NCBI GenBank assembly: GCA_947446835.1 | Contig: CANFHS010000014.1 | Span: forward strand, 1 to 16,867 | Direction of reading: 5' to 3' | DNA: 16,867 nucleotides | Source of the DNA: Bacteriovoracaceae bacterium | GTDB taxonomy: Bacteria > Bdellovibrionota > UBA1018 | In this document: one piece after another, positions 7,045-16,686 of the stretch | Numbering within the stretch: position 1 is the stretch's first letter | How the letters are laid out: each line of letters starts with the position of its first letter | Program-made: the position numbers and the translations under genes | Notes under the pieces: generated by a model | What the model was told of the DNA's origin: nothing | The model's input: the letters and a program-made list of their open reading frames with translations, nothing else | Database searches by the model: none

Positions 7045-7051
7045 GGTGGAG
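7045..7051 (+). promoter_or_regulatory. Ribosome-binding site that fixes the mutL start
   Basis: GGTGGAG lies 7 nt before the ATG at 7059. The mutL frame stays open about 490 bp further upstream, so this site and the usual MutL N-terminus (RIHILPPAVAERIAAGEV) decide the start. Confidence 0.7.
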
Positions 7052-7058
7052 TGCGCGG

Positions 7059-8911
<1,853 letters not shown>

Positions 8912-8933
<22 letters not shown>

Positions 8934-9856
8934 AACCGGTTCCCATCCTCACGGGCCCCACGGCAAGCGGCAAGACCGCCCTGGCGCTGGAGCTGGCCCG
9001 GCGCTTCGCGCCCATCGAGCTCATCAACGCCGACAGCCTGTGCATCTACCGCGGCATGGAGATCGGGACCGCCAAGCCCACGCCCCAGGAACGGGCGGAA
9101 ATCCCGCACCACCTGATCGACGTCAACAACCCCGACGAGGAGTTCACCGCGGGCGACTTCGTCAGGCGGGTGCACGAGGCCGTGGCGGCCATCGAGGCGC
9201 GAGGCGCGCGCGCCCTGATCGTGGGCGGCACGGGCTTCTACCTGCGTGCCCTCCGGCACGGGCTCTGGGAAGCCCCCCGCTCGGAACCCGCGCTCCGGGC
9301 GCAGCTGGAGGCCACCCCGAACTCCGCGTTGCACGATGCGCTGCTGCTCATCGATCCGCCGGCCGCCGCGCGCATCGGTCCCAACGACCACTACCGGCTG
9401 GTCCGCGCCATCGAGATCTACCGGCTTTCGGGCCGCACTCCATCCCAGCTCGAGCAGCAGGAGCAGACCCAGCCCGATCCGCGCTTCCCGCTCTGGGTCG
9501 TGGACCGCGATCCCACCGAGCTCGAAGCGCGCATCACCCTGCGCACCCGCCAGATGCTGGACGCAGGTCTGGTGGAAGAAGCGCGCTCGTTGCAGGAGCG
9601 CTTCCCCGGCGCACGCCCCCTGAAATCGGTCGGTTACCGTGAAACCCTGGACTACCTGGCGGGCCGCCCGCCCGAAGGCCGCACGATCGCACCCGGCCTG
9701 GAGGGCCTGCGCGCCGAGATCGAGCTGGGCACGCGCCAGCTGGCCCGCAAGCAGCGCAAGTGGTTCCGCACCGAGGCGGTCGACCTGCACCTGCTGCTGG
9801 ACCGGGACCACGACCTGGCCCTGGAGGCTTTCGGCAAGATCCTGGAGGCCCCATGA
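8912..9856 (+). CDS. miaA: tRNA dimethylallyltransferase
   Basis: Transfers a dimethylallyl group to N6 of A37 in tRNAs that read codons starting with U, the first step of (ms2)i6A synthesis. Length 314 aa is typical. Motifs: P-loop GPTASGKT (15-22), INADSLCIYRGMEIGTAKP (38-56) with catalytic-region Asp41, PHHLID (65-70), GGTGFYLRAL (105-114), SVGYRE in the C-terminal half, and TRQLARKQRKWFR near the end, which contacts the tRNA. The ATG lies 22 bp inside mutL with only a weak GAAGA before it, so translation is probably coupled to mutL. The mutL-miaA order is common in bacteria. Its own stop overlaps the next start as ATGA. Confidence 0.96.
9844..9848 (+). promoter_or_regulatory. Ribosome-binding site that fixes the 2-hydroxyacid dehydrogenase start
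   Basis: GGAGG inside the end of miaA lies 4 nt before the ATG at 9853. The frame continues open upstream inside miaA, so this site and the ATGA overlap choose the start. Confidence 0.6.
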
Positions 9857-10791
9857 GCGTTCCGGGAACCCGGCCGCGCATCGTGCTGACTCACCCGCTG
9901 TTGCCCGAGGTGGTGCGCGACGAGCTGGAGCCGCACGCCGAGGTCCGCGTGGCGCGCAGCCGGGCCGCGCTGCTGCGCGAGCTGCCGCGGGCCGACGGGC
10001 TCATCACCCTGCTCTCGGACCGGGTCGACGAGGCGCTGCTGGCGCGCGCGCCTCGGCTCCGTGCGCTGGCCAACTACGCGGTGGGTTTCGACAACATCGA
10101 TCTGGAGGCCTGCCATAGGCGGGGCATCCGTGTGGCCAACACGCCCGGGGTGCTGGACCGTTCGACCGCCGAGCTGACGTTGACCCTGCTCCTGGCCTGC
10201 GCGAGACGAGTCCCTGAAGGAGAGGCCACCTGCCGAGCCGACCGGTTCGCCGGCTGGGCGCCCGATCACCTGCTGGGGCTGGAGCTCAAGGGTCGGCGCG
10301 CGCTGATCGTCGGGCCCGGCCGCATCGGGACCGAAACCGGCCGCCTGTTTCGCGCCATCGGACTGCGCGTGGAAACGCTCGGGCGGAATGCCAGCGCCAC
10401 GGAGATCCGGCGGAAGCTGGCACACGCCCAGATCCTTTCGCTGCATTGCCCGCTCACCCCCTCGACCCGCCACTGGCTGAACGCGGAACGGCTGGCGCTG
10501 CTGCCCGCGGACGCCATTGTCCTGAATACGACCCGGGGTCCGGTGGTCGACGAACGCGCACTGGTTAACGCGCTGCGAAACAGGACGATCTTCGCGGCGG
10601 GTCTCGACGTGTTTGAGCGGGAGCCCAGGATTCCCGCGGCTTTACGCCGGTTGCCCAACTGCGTGCTGCTGCCTCATGTGGGCAGCGCCACGCGCGAGGC
10701 CCGAAATGCCATGGCCCGCCTCGCCATTCGCGGGGTCCTGGGGCTTTTGGGTGGAAAGCGGATACCCAACGAAGTAAGGTTCCGCGCGTAG
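9853..10791 (+). CDS. D-isomer-specific 2-hydroxyacid dehydrogenase (glyoxylate/hydroxypyruvate reductase-like)
   Basis: NAD(P)H-dependent reduction of a 2-keto acid to a D-2-hydroxy acid. The 312-aa protein has the standard two-lobed plan. NYAVGFDNID (74-83) is the family signature, GPGRIG (154-159) is the dinucleotide-binding loop, NTTRGPVVDE (225-234) carries catalytic Arg228, GLDVFEREP carries Glu257, and LPHVGSAT carries His275. All three catalytic residues are present. It lacks the C-terminal ACT domain of longer phosphoglycerate dehydrogenases, so glyoxylate or hydroxypyruvate reductase is the best guess. D-lactate or a serine-pathway role cannot be excluded. It overlaps miaA by ATGA, and its TAG is immediately followed by the ATG of the next gene. 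Confidence 0.9.
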   Translation: MSVPGTRPRIVLTHPLLPEVVRDELEPHAEVRVARSRAALLRELPRADGLITLLSDRVDEALLARAPRLRALANYAVGFDNIDLEACHRRGIRVANTPGVLDRSTAELTLTLLLACARRVPEGEATCRADRFAGWAPDHLLGLELKGRRALIVGPGRIGTETGRLFRAIGLRVETLGRNASATEIRRKLAHAQILSLHCPLTPSTRHWLNAERLALLPADAIVLNTTRGPVVDERALVNALRNRTIFAAGLDVFEREPRIPAALRRLPNCVLLPHVGSATREARNAMARLAIRGVLGLLGGKRIPNEVRFRA

Positions 10792-11652
10792 ATGGACAGT
10801 CCTGGCAAGACCGCCGAAACTCCCACCAAACGCATCATCCTGGTCTCGGACGGGACCGGCGAAACAGCGGCCCAGATGGCCCAGGCGGCCATGGTGCAGT
10901 TCAGCGACGAGCAGGTGCATTTCACCCGCTACAAGAACGTCCGCAACGAGGCGCAGATCCTGGCCATCTGCGAGGACGCGGCCGTCCGCAAGGAGCTGCT
11001 GATCTACACCATCGTGTCGCCGCAGCTGCGCCAGTACCTGCTGACCCAGGCGCTCACCCTCGGCATTCCCTGCGTCGACCTGCTCGGCCCCCTGCTGGTG
11101 GGCCTGGCCCAGTACTTCGGGCACGAGCCCAAGATGATCGCGGGTCTGCTCCATGACGTGAACGAGCGCTACTTCCAGCGCATCGAGGCCATGGAGTACA
11201 CCATCCAGCACGACGACGGGCGGGACCTGAGTGGCCTCGAAAAGGCCGACCTGATCATCCTGGGAATTTCGCGCACCTCCAAGACCCCGCTCTCGATGTA
11301 CCTGTCGCACCAGGGCTGGCGCATCGCCAACATCCCGCTCATCCACGGCTTCGAGATTCCCCTGGAGCTCCAGACCGTGGACCAGCGGCGGATCATCGGC
11401 CTGACGATCGATCCCGAGAACCTGGCGACCATCCGCAGGAACCGGCTCGAACGACTCGGGCAGGACAAGGGCGGTGATTACGCCGACCCCAGCAAAGTGA
11501 ACGAGGAGATCGAGTACGCCAACGAGATCTTCCGCAAGAACAGGCGTTGGCCGGTCTTCAACGTGACCGGCAAGGCCCTCGAGGAAACCGCCTCAGAGAT
11601 CATCAAGCTGATGGCCTCGCGCAGGCTGCTTCCCGCACACATGAAGGAGTAA
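10792..11652 (+). CDS. ppsR: PEP synthase / pyruvate phosphate dikinase regulatory protein (kinase-pyrophosphorylase, DUF299)
   Basis: Bifunctional regulator that inactivates PEP synthase or pyruvate,phosphate dikinase by ADP-dependent threonine phosphorylation and reactivates it by Pi-dependent dephosphorylation. The 286-aa protein has the family N-terminal motif LVSDGTGETA (17-26), the central DLLGPLLVGL (97-106) and the nucleotide-binding P-loop GISRTSKTP (158-166). The C-terminus is rich in basic and acidic residues. The symbol follows the PEP-synthase regulator; if the target is PPDK the name would differ. Neither ppsA nor ppdK is in this window. The gene starts directly at the stop of the dehydrogenase gene (TAGATG), so coupling is likely, and ilvE follows after 5 bp. 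Confidence 0.95.
   Translation: MDSPGKTAETPTKRIILVSDGTGETAAQMAQAAMVQFSDEQVHFTRYKNVRNEAQILAICEDAAVRKELLIYTIVSPQLRQYLLTQALTLGIPCVDLLGPLLVGLAQYFGHEPKMIAGLLHDVNERYFQRIEAMEYTIQHDDGRDLSGLEKADLIILGISRTSKTPLSMYLSHQGWRIANIPLIHGFEIPLELQTVDQRRIIGLTIDPENLATIRRNRLERLGQDKGGDYADPSKVNEEIEYANEIFRKNRRWPVFNVTGKALEETASEIIKLMASRRLLPAHMKE
11644..11649 (+). promoter_or_regulatory. Ribosome-binding site that fixes the ilvE start
   Basis: AAGGAG, formed by the last two sense codons of ppsR, lies 8 nt before the ATG at 11658. The open frame starts over 100 bp earlier inside ppsR, so this site decides the start. Confidence 0.75.
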
Positions 11653-11657
11653 GCACC

Positions 11658-12584
11658 ATGTCACGACGCGGCTCACAGGTCTGGTACAACGGCAAGATTC
11701 TCCCGGTCGACGAGGCCCGAATCAGCCTCTTCACCCATGGACTCCATTACGGCACCGGTGCCTTCGAAGGCATCCGCGCGTACAAGCAGAAGAGCGGCGG
11801 CGGCGCGGTGTTCCGCCTGCGCGAGCACATGCAGCGCTTCATCGAGAGCGCCAAGATCATGGGGTTCACGGCCCCCTACGACCTGGACACCCTGGTCCGC
11901 GCGGCGACCGAAGTCTGCAAGGCCAACGGCTTCGAGGAGTGCTACATCCGGCCCATCCTCTTCATCGCCGACGGCCCGCTGGGCGTGAACCCCGGCAACA
12001 CCCCGCCCATCGACGTGGCCATCCTGACCTGGGAATGGGGCTCGTACCTGGGCGACAAGGGCATCGAGGAAGGCGCCAAGCTCTGCATCTCGAGCTACGT
12101 GCGGCCGCACGTGAACTCGTCCATGACCAAGGGCAAGATCTCGGGCCAGTACGTCAATTCGGTCCTGGCCAAGCGCGAAGCCCTGGCCCATGGCTACGAC
12201 GAAGCGCTGCTGCTGGACCCCGAAGGCTACCTGACCGAAGGTTCGGGCGAAAACCTGTTCATGATCCGGAACGGCCGGGTCAAGACCACCCCGCTGAACT
12301 CGATCCTCAACGGCATCACCCGCAGCACCGTGCTCGAGTACTTCGAACGCAAGGGCATCCCGGTCGAAGCGGCCCGCTTCACCCGCGACGAGATCTACTG
12401 CGCGGACGAGGTCTTCATGACCGGCACCGCGGCCGAGATCACGCCCATCCAGTCCATCGACCGCCGGATCATCGGCGCCGGAAAACCCGGCCCGCTGACC
12501 CGCGAGGTCCAGGGCTGGTACCAGAGCGTGGTCCACGGGGACGACATCCCCGCCTGGGCCCAGGCCTGGCTGACCCGGATCTGA
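11658..12584 (+). CDS. ilvE: Branched-chain amino-acid aminotransferase
   Basis: PLP-dependent fold-type IV transaminase making valine, leucine and isoleucine from their 2-keto acids with glutamate, and the first step of their breakdown in reverse. The 308-aa protein carries VWYNGKILP (8-16), HGLHYGTGAFEGIRAY (27-42), the PLP-lysine region GKISGQYVNS with Lys160, GYLTEGSGENLF (190-201) with cofactor-binding Glu194, NGITRSTVLE (218-227) and DEVFMTGTAAEITP (250-263). These match class-IV BCATs rather than D-amino-acid transaminase or aminodeoxychorismate lyase. It is the last gene of the mutL operon. Its TGA is 4 bp from the stop of the convergent hldA. A functional link to the IVD-type dehydrogenase about 9 kb upstream (leucine catabolism) is possible but not shown by linkage. 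Confidence 0.95.
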   Translation: MSRRGSQVWYNGKILPVDEARISLFTHGLHYGTGAFEGIRAYKQKSGGGAVFRLREHMQRFIESAKIMGFTAPYDLDTLVRAATEVCKANGFEECYIRPILFIADGPLGVNPGNTPPIDVAILTWEWGSYLGDKGIEEGAKLCISSYVRPHVNSSMTKGKISGQYVNSVLAKREALAHGYDEALLLDPEGYLTEGSGENLFMIRNGRVKTTPLNSILNGITRSTVLEYFERKGIPVEAARFTRDEIYCADEVFMTGTAAEITPIQSIDRRIIGAGKPGPLTREVQGWYQSVVHGDDIPAWAQAWLTRI

Positions 12585-12588
12585 ACGA

Positions 12589-13635
12589 TCAGGCGGAGCG
12601 GAACAGGTCCATCGCCAGCCGGATCTCTTCCGGACTGACGGTGGCCGTTCCGCGCTTGCCCACTTCCACGCCCGCGGCCAGGTTGCCCAGCACCACGGAG
12701 TCCTCCAGCGAGGCTCCGGCGGCCATGCCCAGGCCCAGCACGGCGATCACGGTGTCTCCGGCGCCGGACACGTCGTACACCTCGCGCGCGTAGGTCGGGA
12801 TCATCAGCCCGGGACTTCCGTCCGAGTGGAACACGGCCATTCCGTCCTTGCTGCGCGTGATGACCAGGTCCTTGGCCTCGGTCACCTTCAGGATGCGGCG
12901 GCCCGCCTCGATCAGCGACGCCTCGTCCACGATGCGCATTCCGGCCAGGGCCTCGGCCTCCTTGGTGTTCGGAGTCAGGAACGAGGCCCCTTTGTAGCGC
13001 TCCACCGGCGCCTTGGGGTGCGGATCGACCGCCACGAAGACCCCGTGCTTGCGGCCGATGGCAAAGATCCGGGCGGCCAGCTCCTCGGTGATCAGGCCCT
13101 TCTGGTAATCCTGCAGGATGATGCCGTCGCACCGGGGCGCCAGCTCCGCCACCTGGCGCTCCACGGCCTTGCGGGTCACGCCGCTCACGGCGCCCACATC
13201 CTCGTAGTCCACGCGCAGCAGCTGCTGGCGCTCGCTGACGATGCGTTCCTTGAGCACGGTGCGCCGCTTGCGGTCCACCACCAGGTGCGCCGGATTGATG
13301 CGCGCCAGCCGCAGCAGGGCACGCATGTCCTGGGCACCGCGGTCGTCACCGATCACGCCCACCAGAAGCGGCGTCGCGCCCAACGCGCGGATGTTGTCGG
13401 CCACGTTGGCCGCCAGACCCAGCTTGAGCTGCTCTTCCTCGACCCGGACAATCGGCACCGGCGCCTCGGGCGAGATGCGCTCCACCGCGCCCAGCGTGTA
13501 GCGGTCCACGCCCACGTCGCCCACGACCAGGATCTTCTTGCCCTTGAAGTTGCCCAGTACGCCTCCCAGTCGGGCGGCATCCCATTGAGCGGGAGCGAGG
13601 CTGCGGAAGGGAGACGTTTTTTTCCGGGTCTTCAT
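12589..13635 (-). CDS. hldA: D-glycero-beta-D-manno-heptose-7-phosphate kinase (kinase-only HldA/HldE N-domain)
   Basis: Phosphorylates heptose-7-phosphate at C1 on the way to ADP-L-glycero-D-manno-heptose for LPS inner core. The 348-aa PfkB/ribokinase-fold protein shows VVGDVGVDRYTLGAVERISP (37-56) followed by EAPVPIV, closely like the E. coli HldE kinase domain. It also has LTPNTKEAEAL (220-230), VYDVSGAGDTVIAVL (286-300) with catalytic Asp294, and GKRGTATVSP. It ends where the kinase domain ends, so the adenylyltransferase half of fused HldE is missing and must be encoded elsewhere. KLGLAANVADN (71-81) replaces the usual GGAANVA. Start: ATG at 13635 has AAGGAA 9 nt upstream and overlaps the preceding stop as ATGA. 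The earlier in-frame start at 13722 lies well inside the upstream gene and is unlikely. Confidence 0.92.
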   Translation of the reverse strand: MKTRKKTSPFRSLAPAQWDAARLGGVLGNFKGKKILVVGDVGVDRYTLGAVERISPEAPVPIVRVEEEQLKLGLAANVADNIRALGATPLLVGVIGDDRGAQDMRALLRLARINPAHLVVDRKRRTVLKERIVSERQQLLRVDYEDVGAVSGVTRKAVERQVAELAPRCDGIILQDYQKGLITEELAARIFAIGRKHGVFVAVDPHPKAPVERYKGASFLTPNTKEAEALAGMRIVDEASLIEAGRRILKVTEAKDLVITRSKDGMAVFHSDGSPGLMIPTYAREVYDVSGAGDTVIAVLGLGMAAGASLEDSVVLGNLAAGVEVGKRGTATVSPEEIRLAMDLFRSA

Positions 13636-14771
13636 GGCAGGCGATTCCTTGAAAGCGCGTCGTGAACCCGTTGCAGGGCTTCCGCAACGGAGAGGCTTTT
13701 CATGCACGGGTAATAATTGCACAGACTTCCGCGACAGGTGAAATCTTCACCGCAGAAAGCATCCGGCACCAGCACGCCCCGCCGCTCGTCTTCCTCGACA
13801 TACGGCCCCCACCGGAGCACGCTTTGCACCCGGATCGGGGGAAAGAACGAGACCACAGGCTTGCCCAACGCCACCGCCACGTGCAGGGGCCCCGTGCTGG
13901 GCGCCACATAGACGGCGCAGCGGTCGATCAGGGCGGCCAGACGATCCACCGGGCCGGCCTCCCGGCCGCCGTAGAAAAGCACCTTCGCCGACGGGTGCTC
14001 CTGGGGCGCCTTCGCGCCCGGAGGGCCCACCAGGGCCGAACGGATGCCGTTCAGCAGCTCGGCTTCGCCCGGTCCGCCGGTGACCAGCACCGGATGCCCC
14101 TCCTGCAGGAGCGAACGGATCAGCTCGACGTAATGGGTGTCGGGCCAGTTCAACGCCGAACCTCCCATGCCGGGATGCACGCCCACCCAGGCGCGTCCTT
14201 GCGAGTCCGGAGCCTCCAGCCCCTGCTCGCGGCACCAGCCCTCGGCCCAGCTGCGCGCCTCGGCCGAGACGGCCACGCGGGTCTGCAGCGTGCGCGTGGG
14301 CACGCGGATGCCCAGCCGCCGCAGGAGCTGCAGGTTGTAGTCGGTCTCGTGCATCTCGACCAGCGAACGCCGCTGGCGGACTCCCCGGTTGTAGAACAGG
14401 AACGAGTGGATCTTGGAGAGCGGCCCCACCCGGTAACGGACCCGGGCCAGGAACAGGGCGGCGGCGATCTTCCAGTGGCTCTGCAGCACCACGCCGATCC
14501 GGAAGCCGCGGGCGCGCAGTTCGCCCGCCAGTCGCCAAAGGCCGCGCAGGCCCGAATGCACGCCGTCCGGATCGAAAACGAGGACCTCTTCGACGTACGG
14601 CAGGCCGCGGATCACCGGCGCGATCGCCGCGCGGACCATCACGCTGATGCGTGCCCGCGGGTAGTGGCGCCCCAGGGCCTCGATCACCGGGGTCGAAAGC
14701 ACCACGTCGCCCAGGCGGTCGGGCCGCGCCACGAGGATCCGGAACTCCTCCGGATTGCGCCTCCGCCTCAC
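13632..14771 (-). CDS. Glycosyltransferase family 9 (heptosyltransferase-like)
   Basis: Probable ADP-heptose:LPS heptosyltransferase acting at the inner membrane on lipid A-core. The 379-aa GT-B protein has an N-terminal domain opening with ILVARPDRLGDVVLSTP (12-28); Asp22 matches the proposed catalytic Asp of WaaC. The C-terminal domain has GVHPGMGGSALNWP (197-210) and VLVTGGPGE. In the nucleotide-sugar loop, APSTGPLHVAVALGKPVV (290-307), a Ser takes the place of the usual Asp/Asn. Four cysteines near the C-terminus (340, 346, 351, 356) form a Cys cluster of a kind seen in some GT9 members. Start is GTG at 14771 with GGGGGA 6 nt before it; no other start is available in frame upstream. It lies 22 bp after cmk and overlaps hldA by ATGA, which supports heptose as its substrate. 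WaaC versus WaaF type cannot be decided. Confidence 0.87.
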   Translation of the reverse strand: MRRRRNPEEFRILVARPDRLGDVVLSTPVIEALGRHYPRARISVMVRAAIAPVIRGLPYVEEVLVFDPDGVHSGLRGLWRLAGELRARGFRIGVVLQSHWKIAAALFLARVRYRVGPLSKIHSFLFYNRGVRQRRSLVEMHETDYNLQLLRRLGIRVPTRTLQTRVAVSAEARSWAEGWCREQGLEAPDSQGRAWVGVHPGMGGSALNWPDTHYVELIRSLLQEGHPVLVTGGPGEAELLNGIRSALVGPPGAKAPQEHPSAKVLFYGGREAGPVDRLAALIDRCAVYVAPSTGPLHVAVALGKPVVSFFPPIRVQSVLRWGPYVEEDERRGVLVPDAFCGEDFTCRGSLCNYYPCMKSLSVAEALQRVHDALSRNRLP

Positions 14772-14793
14772 GCCAAATCCCCCGGCACGAAGT

Positions 14794-15531
14794 TCATTTC
14801 TTCTTTCCCCGGAGCTGCAGGCCGATCCGGGCCCGGATGCTGGCTTCCATGGAGCTCACCACCTCGTCCAGGGTCATTTCGCTGGTGTCGACCTCGACGG
14901 CGTCCTCGGCCTTCTTGAGCGGGGCCGTGGCGCGGGTCGAGTCGGCCTGGTCGCGCGCCGCGATCTGGTGCTTGACCTCCTCGAACGAGGGCGCGTCCTT
15001 GCCCGCGGCTTCGAGCTCGGCCAGGCGGCGCTTGGCGCGCTCATCCACCGAGGCCGTCAGGAAAAACTTGGCGTCCGCATCCGGAAAAACCACGGTGCCG
15101 ATGTCGCGTCCTTCGAGGATGGCGCGACCCACGCAGCCCAGGCGCCGCTGCAGACCCAGCAGCGCGGCCCGCACGCCCGGGATCGACGACACCCGGCTGG
15201 CCTTCATGCTCACCTCGGGAGTCCGGATGTGCTCGGTCACGTCCTTGCCGTCGGCAAAGATGCGGTTGGCCGGGTTCTTTTCGGGCTGGCGCTTGAACTC
15301 CAGGTGGACCGAGCGGGCCAACTTCACGGCCTCCTCGGGATGGGCCTCGAAATCCACGTGCTGACGGGCCAGCAGGTAGGCCAAGGCCCGGTACAGGGCG
15401 CCGGTATCGATGTGGGTGAAGCCCAGCACGTCGGCCAGCCGCCGGGTCACCGAGCTCTTGCCGGTCCCCGCGGGTCCATCGATCGCCACCACGAAACCCT
15501 GCTTGGGAATGGCCACCTCGATGGAGCTCAT
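14794..15531 (-). CDS. cmk: Cytidylate kinase
   Basis: ATP-dependent phosphorylation of CMP and dCMP in pyrimidine nucleotide supply; cytoplasmic. The 245-aa protein begins MSSIEVAIPKQGFVVAIDGP. It has a P-loop DGPAGTGKSS (18-27), the nucleoside-monophosphate contact region HIDTGALYRALAYL (40-53), and GRDIGTVVFPDADAKFFL followed by the Arg-rich lid (DERAKRR). The C-terminus ends in a basic RGKKK. The ATG at 15531 overlaps the hisC stop as ATGA, with GGAAAG immediately upstream. Longer in-frame starts would run through hisC and lack support. Cmk is often near hisC/aroA and rpsA; here LPS genes follow instead. Confidence 0.95.
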   Translation of the reverse strand: MSSIEVAIPKQGFVVAIDGPAGTGKSSVTRRLADVLGFTHIDTGALYRALAYLLARQHVDFEAHPEEAVKLARSVHLEFKRQPEKNPANRIFADGKDVTEHIRTPEVSMKASRVSSIPGVRAALLGLQRRLGCVGRAILEGRDIGTVVFPDADAKFFLTASVDERAKRRLAELEAAGKDAPSFEEVKHQIAARDQADSTRATAPLKKAEDAVEVDTSEMTLDEVVSSMEASIRARIGLQLRGKKK

Positions 15532-16679
15532 GCTTTCCGCCGAAGACGCGTCCCCGGCATGCCCGAAACCTCGATCAGCGCCTTGAGCCCGATGCGGTTC
15601 TCCTCGGGCGTGCCGATCGAGATGCGCAGCGCCTGATGAAGCCCGTAGTTGGTGACCGGGCGGAAGATGACACCCTTGCGGAGGCACGCCTGGTAAACCT
15701 CGGCGCCCGTCATGCCCAGGCCCGCCTGGAGGTCACAGAGCAGAAAATTGCCCTGCGAAGGCCAGTACGGGATTCCCAGCTTCGTCAGCGCCTTTTCCCA
15801 GAACTTCATGCCCTGCGCGTTGACCTTGAGCGCGCGCGCCACGAAAGCGCGGTCGTCCAGCGCCGCTTCGGCAGCGGCCAGCGCGCCACCGTTCAGGTTG
15901 AACGGCATCTTGATCTTGAGCACGGGTTCCCAGATCTCGGCGCGGGCCAGCCCGTAGCCGGCGCGCATCCCGCCCAGCCCGTAGATCTTCGAAAACGTGC
16001 GCAGCACCACGACATTCGGAAAGTCCCGCAGCAGCTTCAGCGGATCCGAAAGGTCGCGGGCGGTGACGTATTCCCAGTAGGCGTAGTCCAGCACCACCAG
16101 CACCGAACCGCCGCGCACCTTGGAGACCTCGGCCAGGAACTTCCGCAGCGCCTGGTCGGGAACATGGGTGCCAGTCGGATTGTTCGGATTGGCCAGGAAC
16201 ACCAGCCGGACCCGCTCGTTTTCGCGGGTCACGCGCAGCAGGTCATCCAGGTCCGCACGCAGCTCCGCATCGTTCCGGGAGCGCACGGTTCCCACGCCAT
16301 GCGCCTGGGCGCAGATCGGGTAAGCCAGGAAGGCCGCCTCCGGACAGGCAATCAGGTCGCCTTCACGGGCATAGGTGCGGATCACCAGGCTGATCACTTC
16401 CTCGGAGCCGTTGCCGATGAGGACCTGGGCGGCGTCGAGCTTTTCCTTGCGGGCGATGGCGTTCTTGAGCCGGTAGGCCGAAGCGTCCGGGTAACGGTGC
16501 AGGTCCTTCTGCATCTTCCGCAGCGCCTGCAGGGCTTTCGGGCTGGGACCGAGCGGGTTCTCGTTGGAAGCCAGCTTGATCACCCGGCGAATCTTGAACT
16601 CGCGCTGGGTTTCTTCGATCGGCTTTCCGGGAACATAAGGTGCAAGAGTGCGGATATACTCGGGAACCTGGAAATTCAT
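15528..16679 (-). CDS. hisC: Histidinol-phosphate aminotransferase
   Basis: PLP fold-type I transaminase converting imidazole-acetol phosphate to histidinol phosphate in histidine synthesis. The 383-aa protein has the family start IKLASNENPLGPSP (34-47), RYPD (62-65), GNGSEEVI (89-96), FLANPNNPTGTH (161-172), DYAYWEY (198-204) with cofactor-binding Asp198 and Tyr201, and the PLP-lysine motif RTFSKIYGLGGMRAGYG (227-243) with Lys231. LRISIGTPEEN (351-361) carries the substrate carboxylate-binding Arg352. Such enzymes can also act on aromatic amino acids, and no other his gene is present. The ATG at 16679 lies 7 bp after the preceding stop, with only a weak ribosome-binding site. cmk overlaps its stop. 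Confidence 0.94.
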   Translation of the reverse strand: MNFQVPEYIRTLAPYVPGKPIEETQREFKIRRVIKLASNENPLGPSPKALQALRKMQKDLHRYPDASAYRLKNAIARKEKLDAAQVLIGNGSEEVISLVIRTYAREGDLIACPEAAFLAYPICAQAHGVGTVRSRNDAELRADLDDLLRVTRENERVRLVFLANPNNPTGTHVPDQALRKFLAEVSKVRGGSVLVVLDYAYWEYVTARDLSDPLKLLRDFPNVVVLRTFSKIYGLGGMRAGYGLARAEIWEPVLKIKMPFNLNGGALAAAEAALDDRAFVARALKVNAQGMKFWEKALTKLGIPYWPSQGNFLLCDLQAGLGMTGAEVYQACLRKGVIFRPVTNYGLHQALRISIGTPEENRIGLKALIEVSGMPGTRLRRKA

Positions 16680-16686
16680 GATGGCG

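Larger units (their letters stand above)
6929..7058. promoter_or_regulatory. Divergent intergenic region between lipoprotein gene and mutL
   Basis: These 130 bp should hold promoters for both the lipoprotein gene and the mutL operon. They contain a CCCCGGGG palindrome near 6960, a tandem GTTCC pair near 6990, and the hairpin described separately. I could not see a convincing -35/-10 pair on either strand. Confidence 0.35.

Noticed and set aside
13662..14918. 418-codon plus-strand frame opposite the glycosyltransferase
   Set aside because: Antisense to a gene with clear GT9 motifs; His/Arg/Gln-rich shadow with no supporting start signal.
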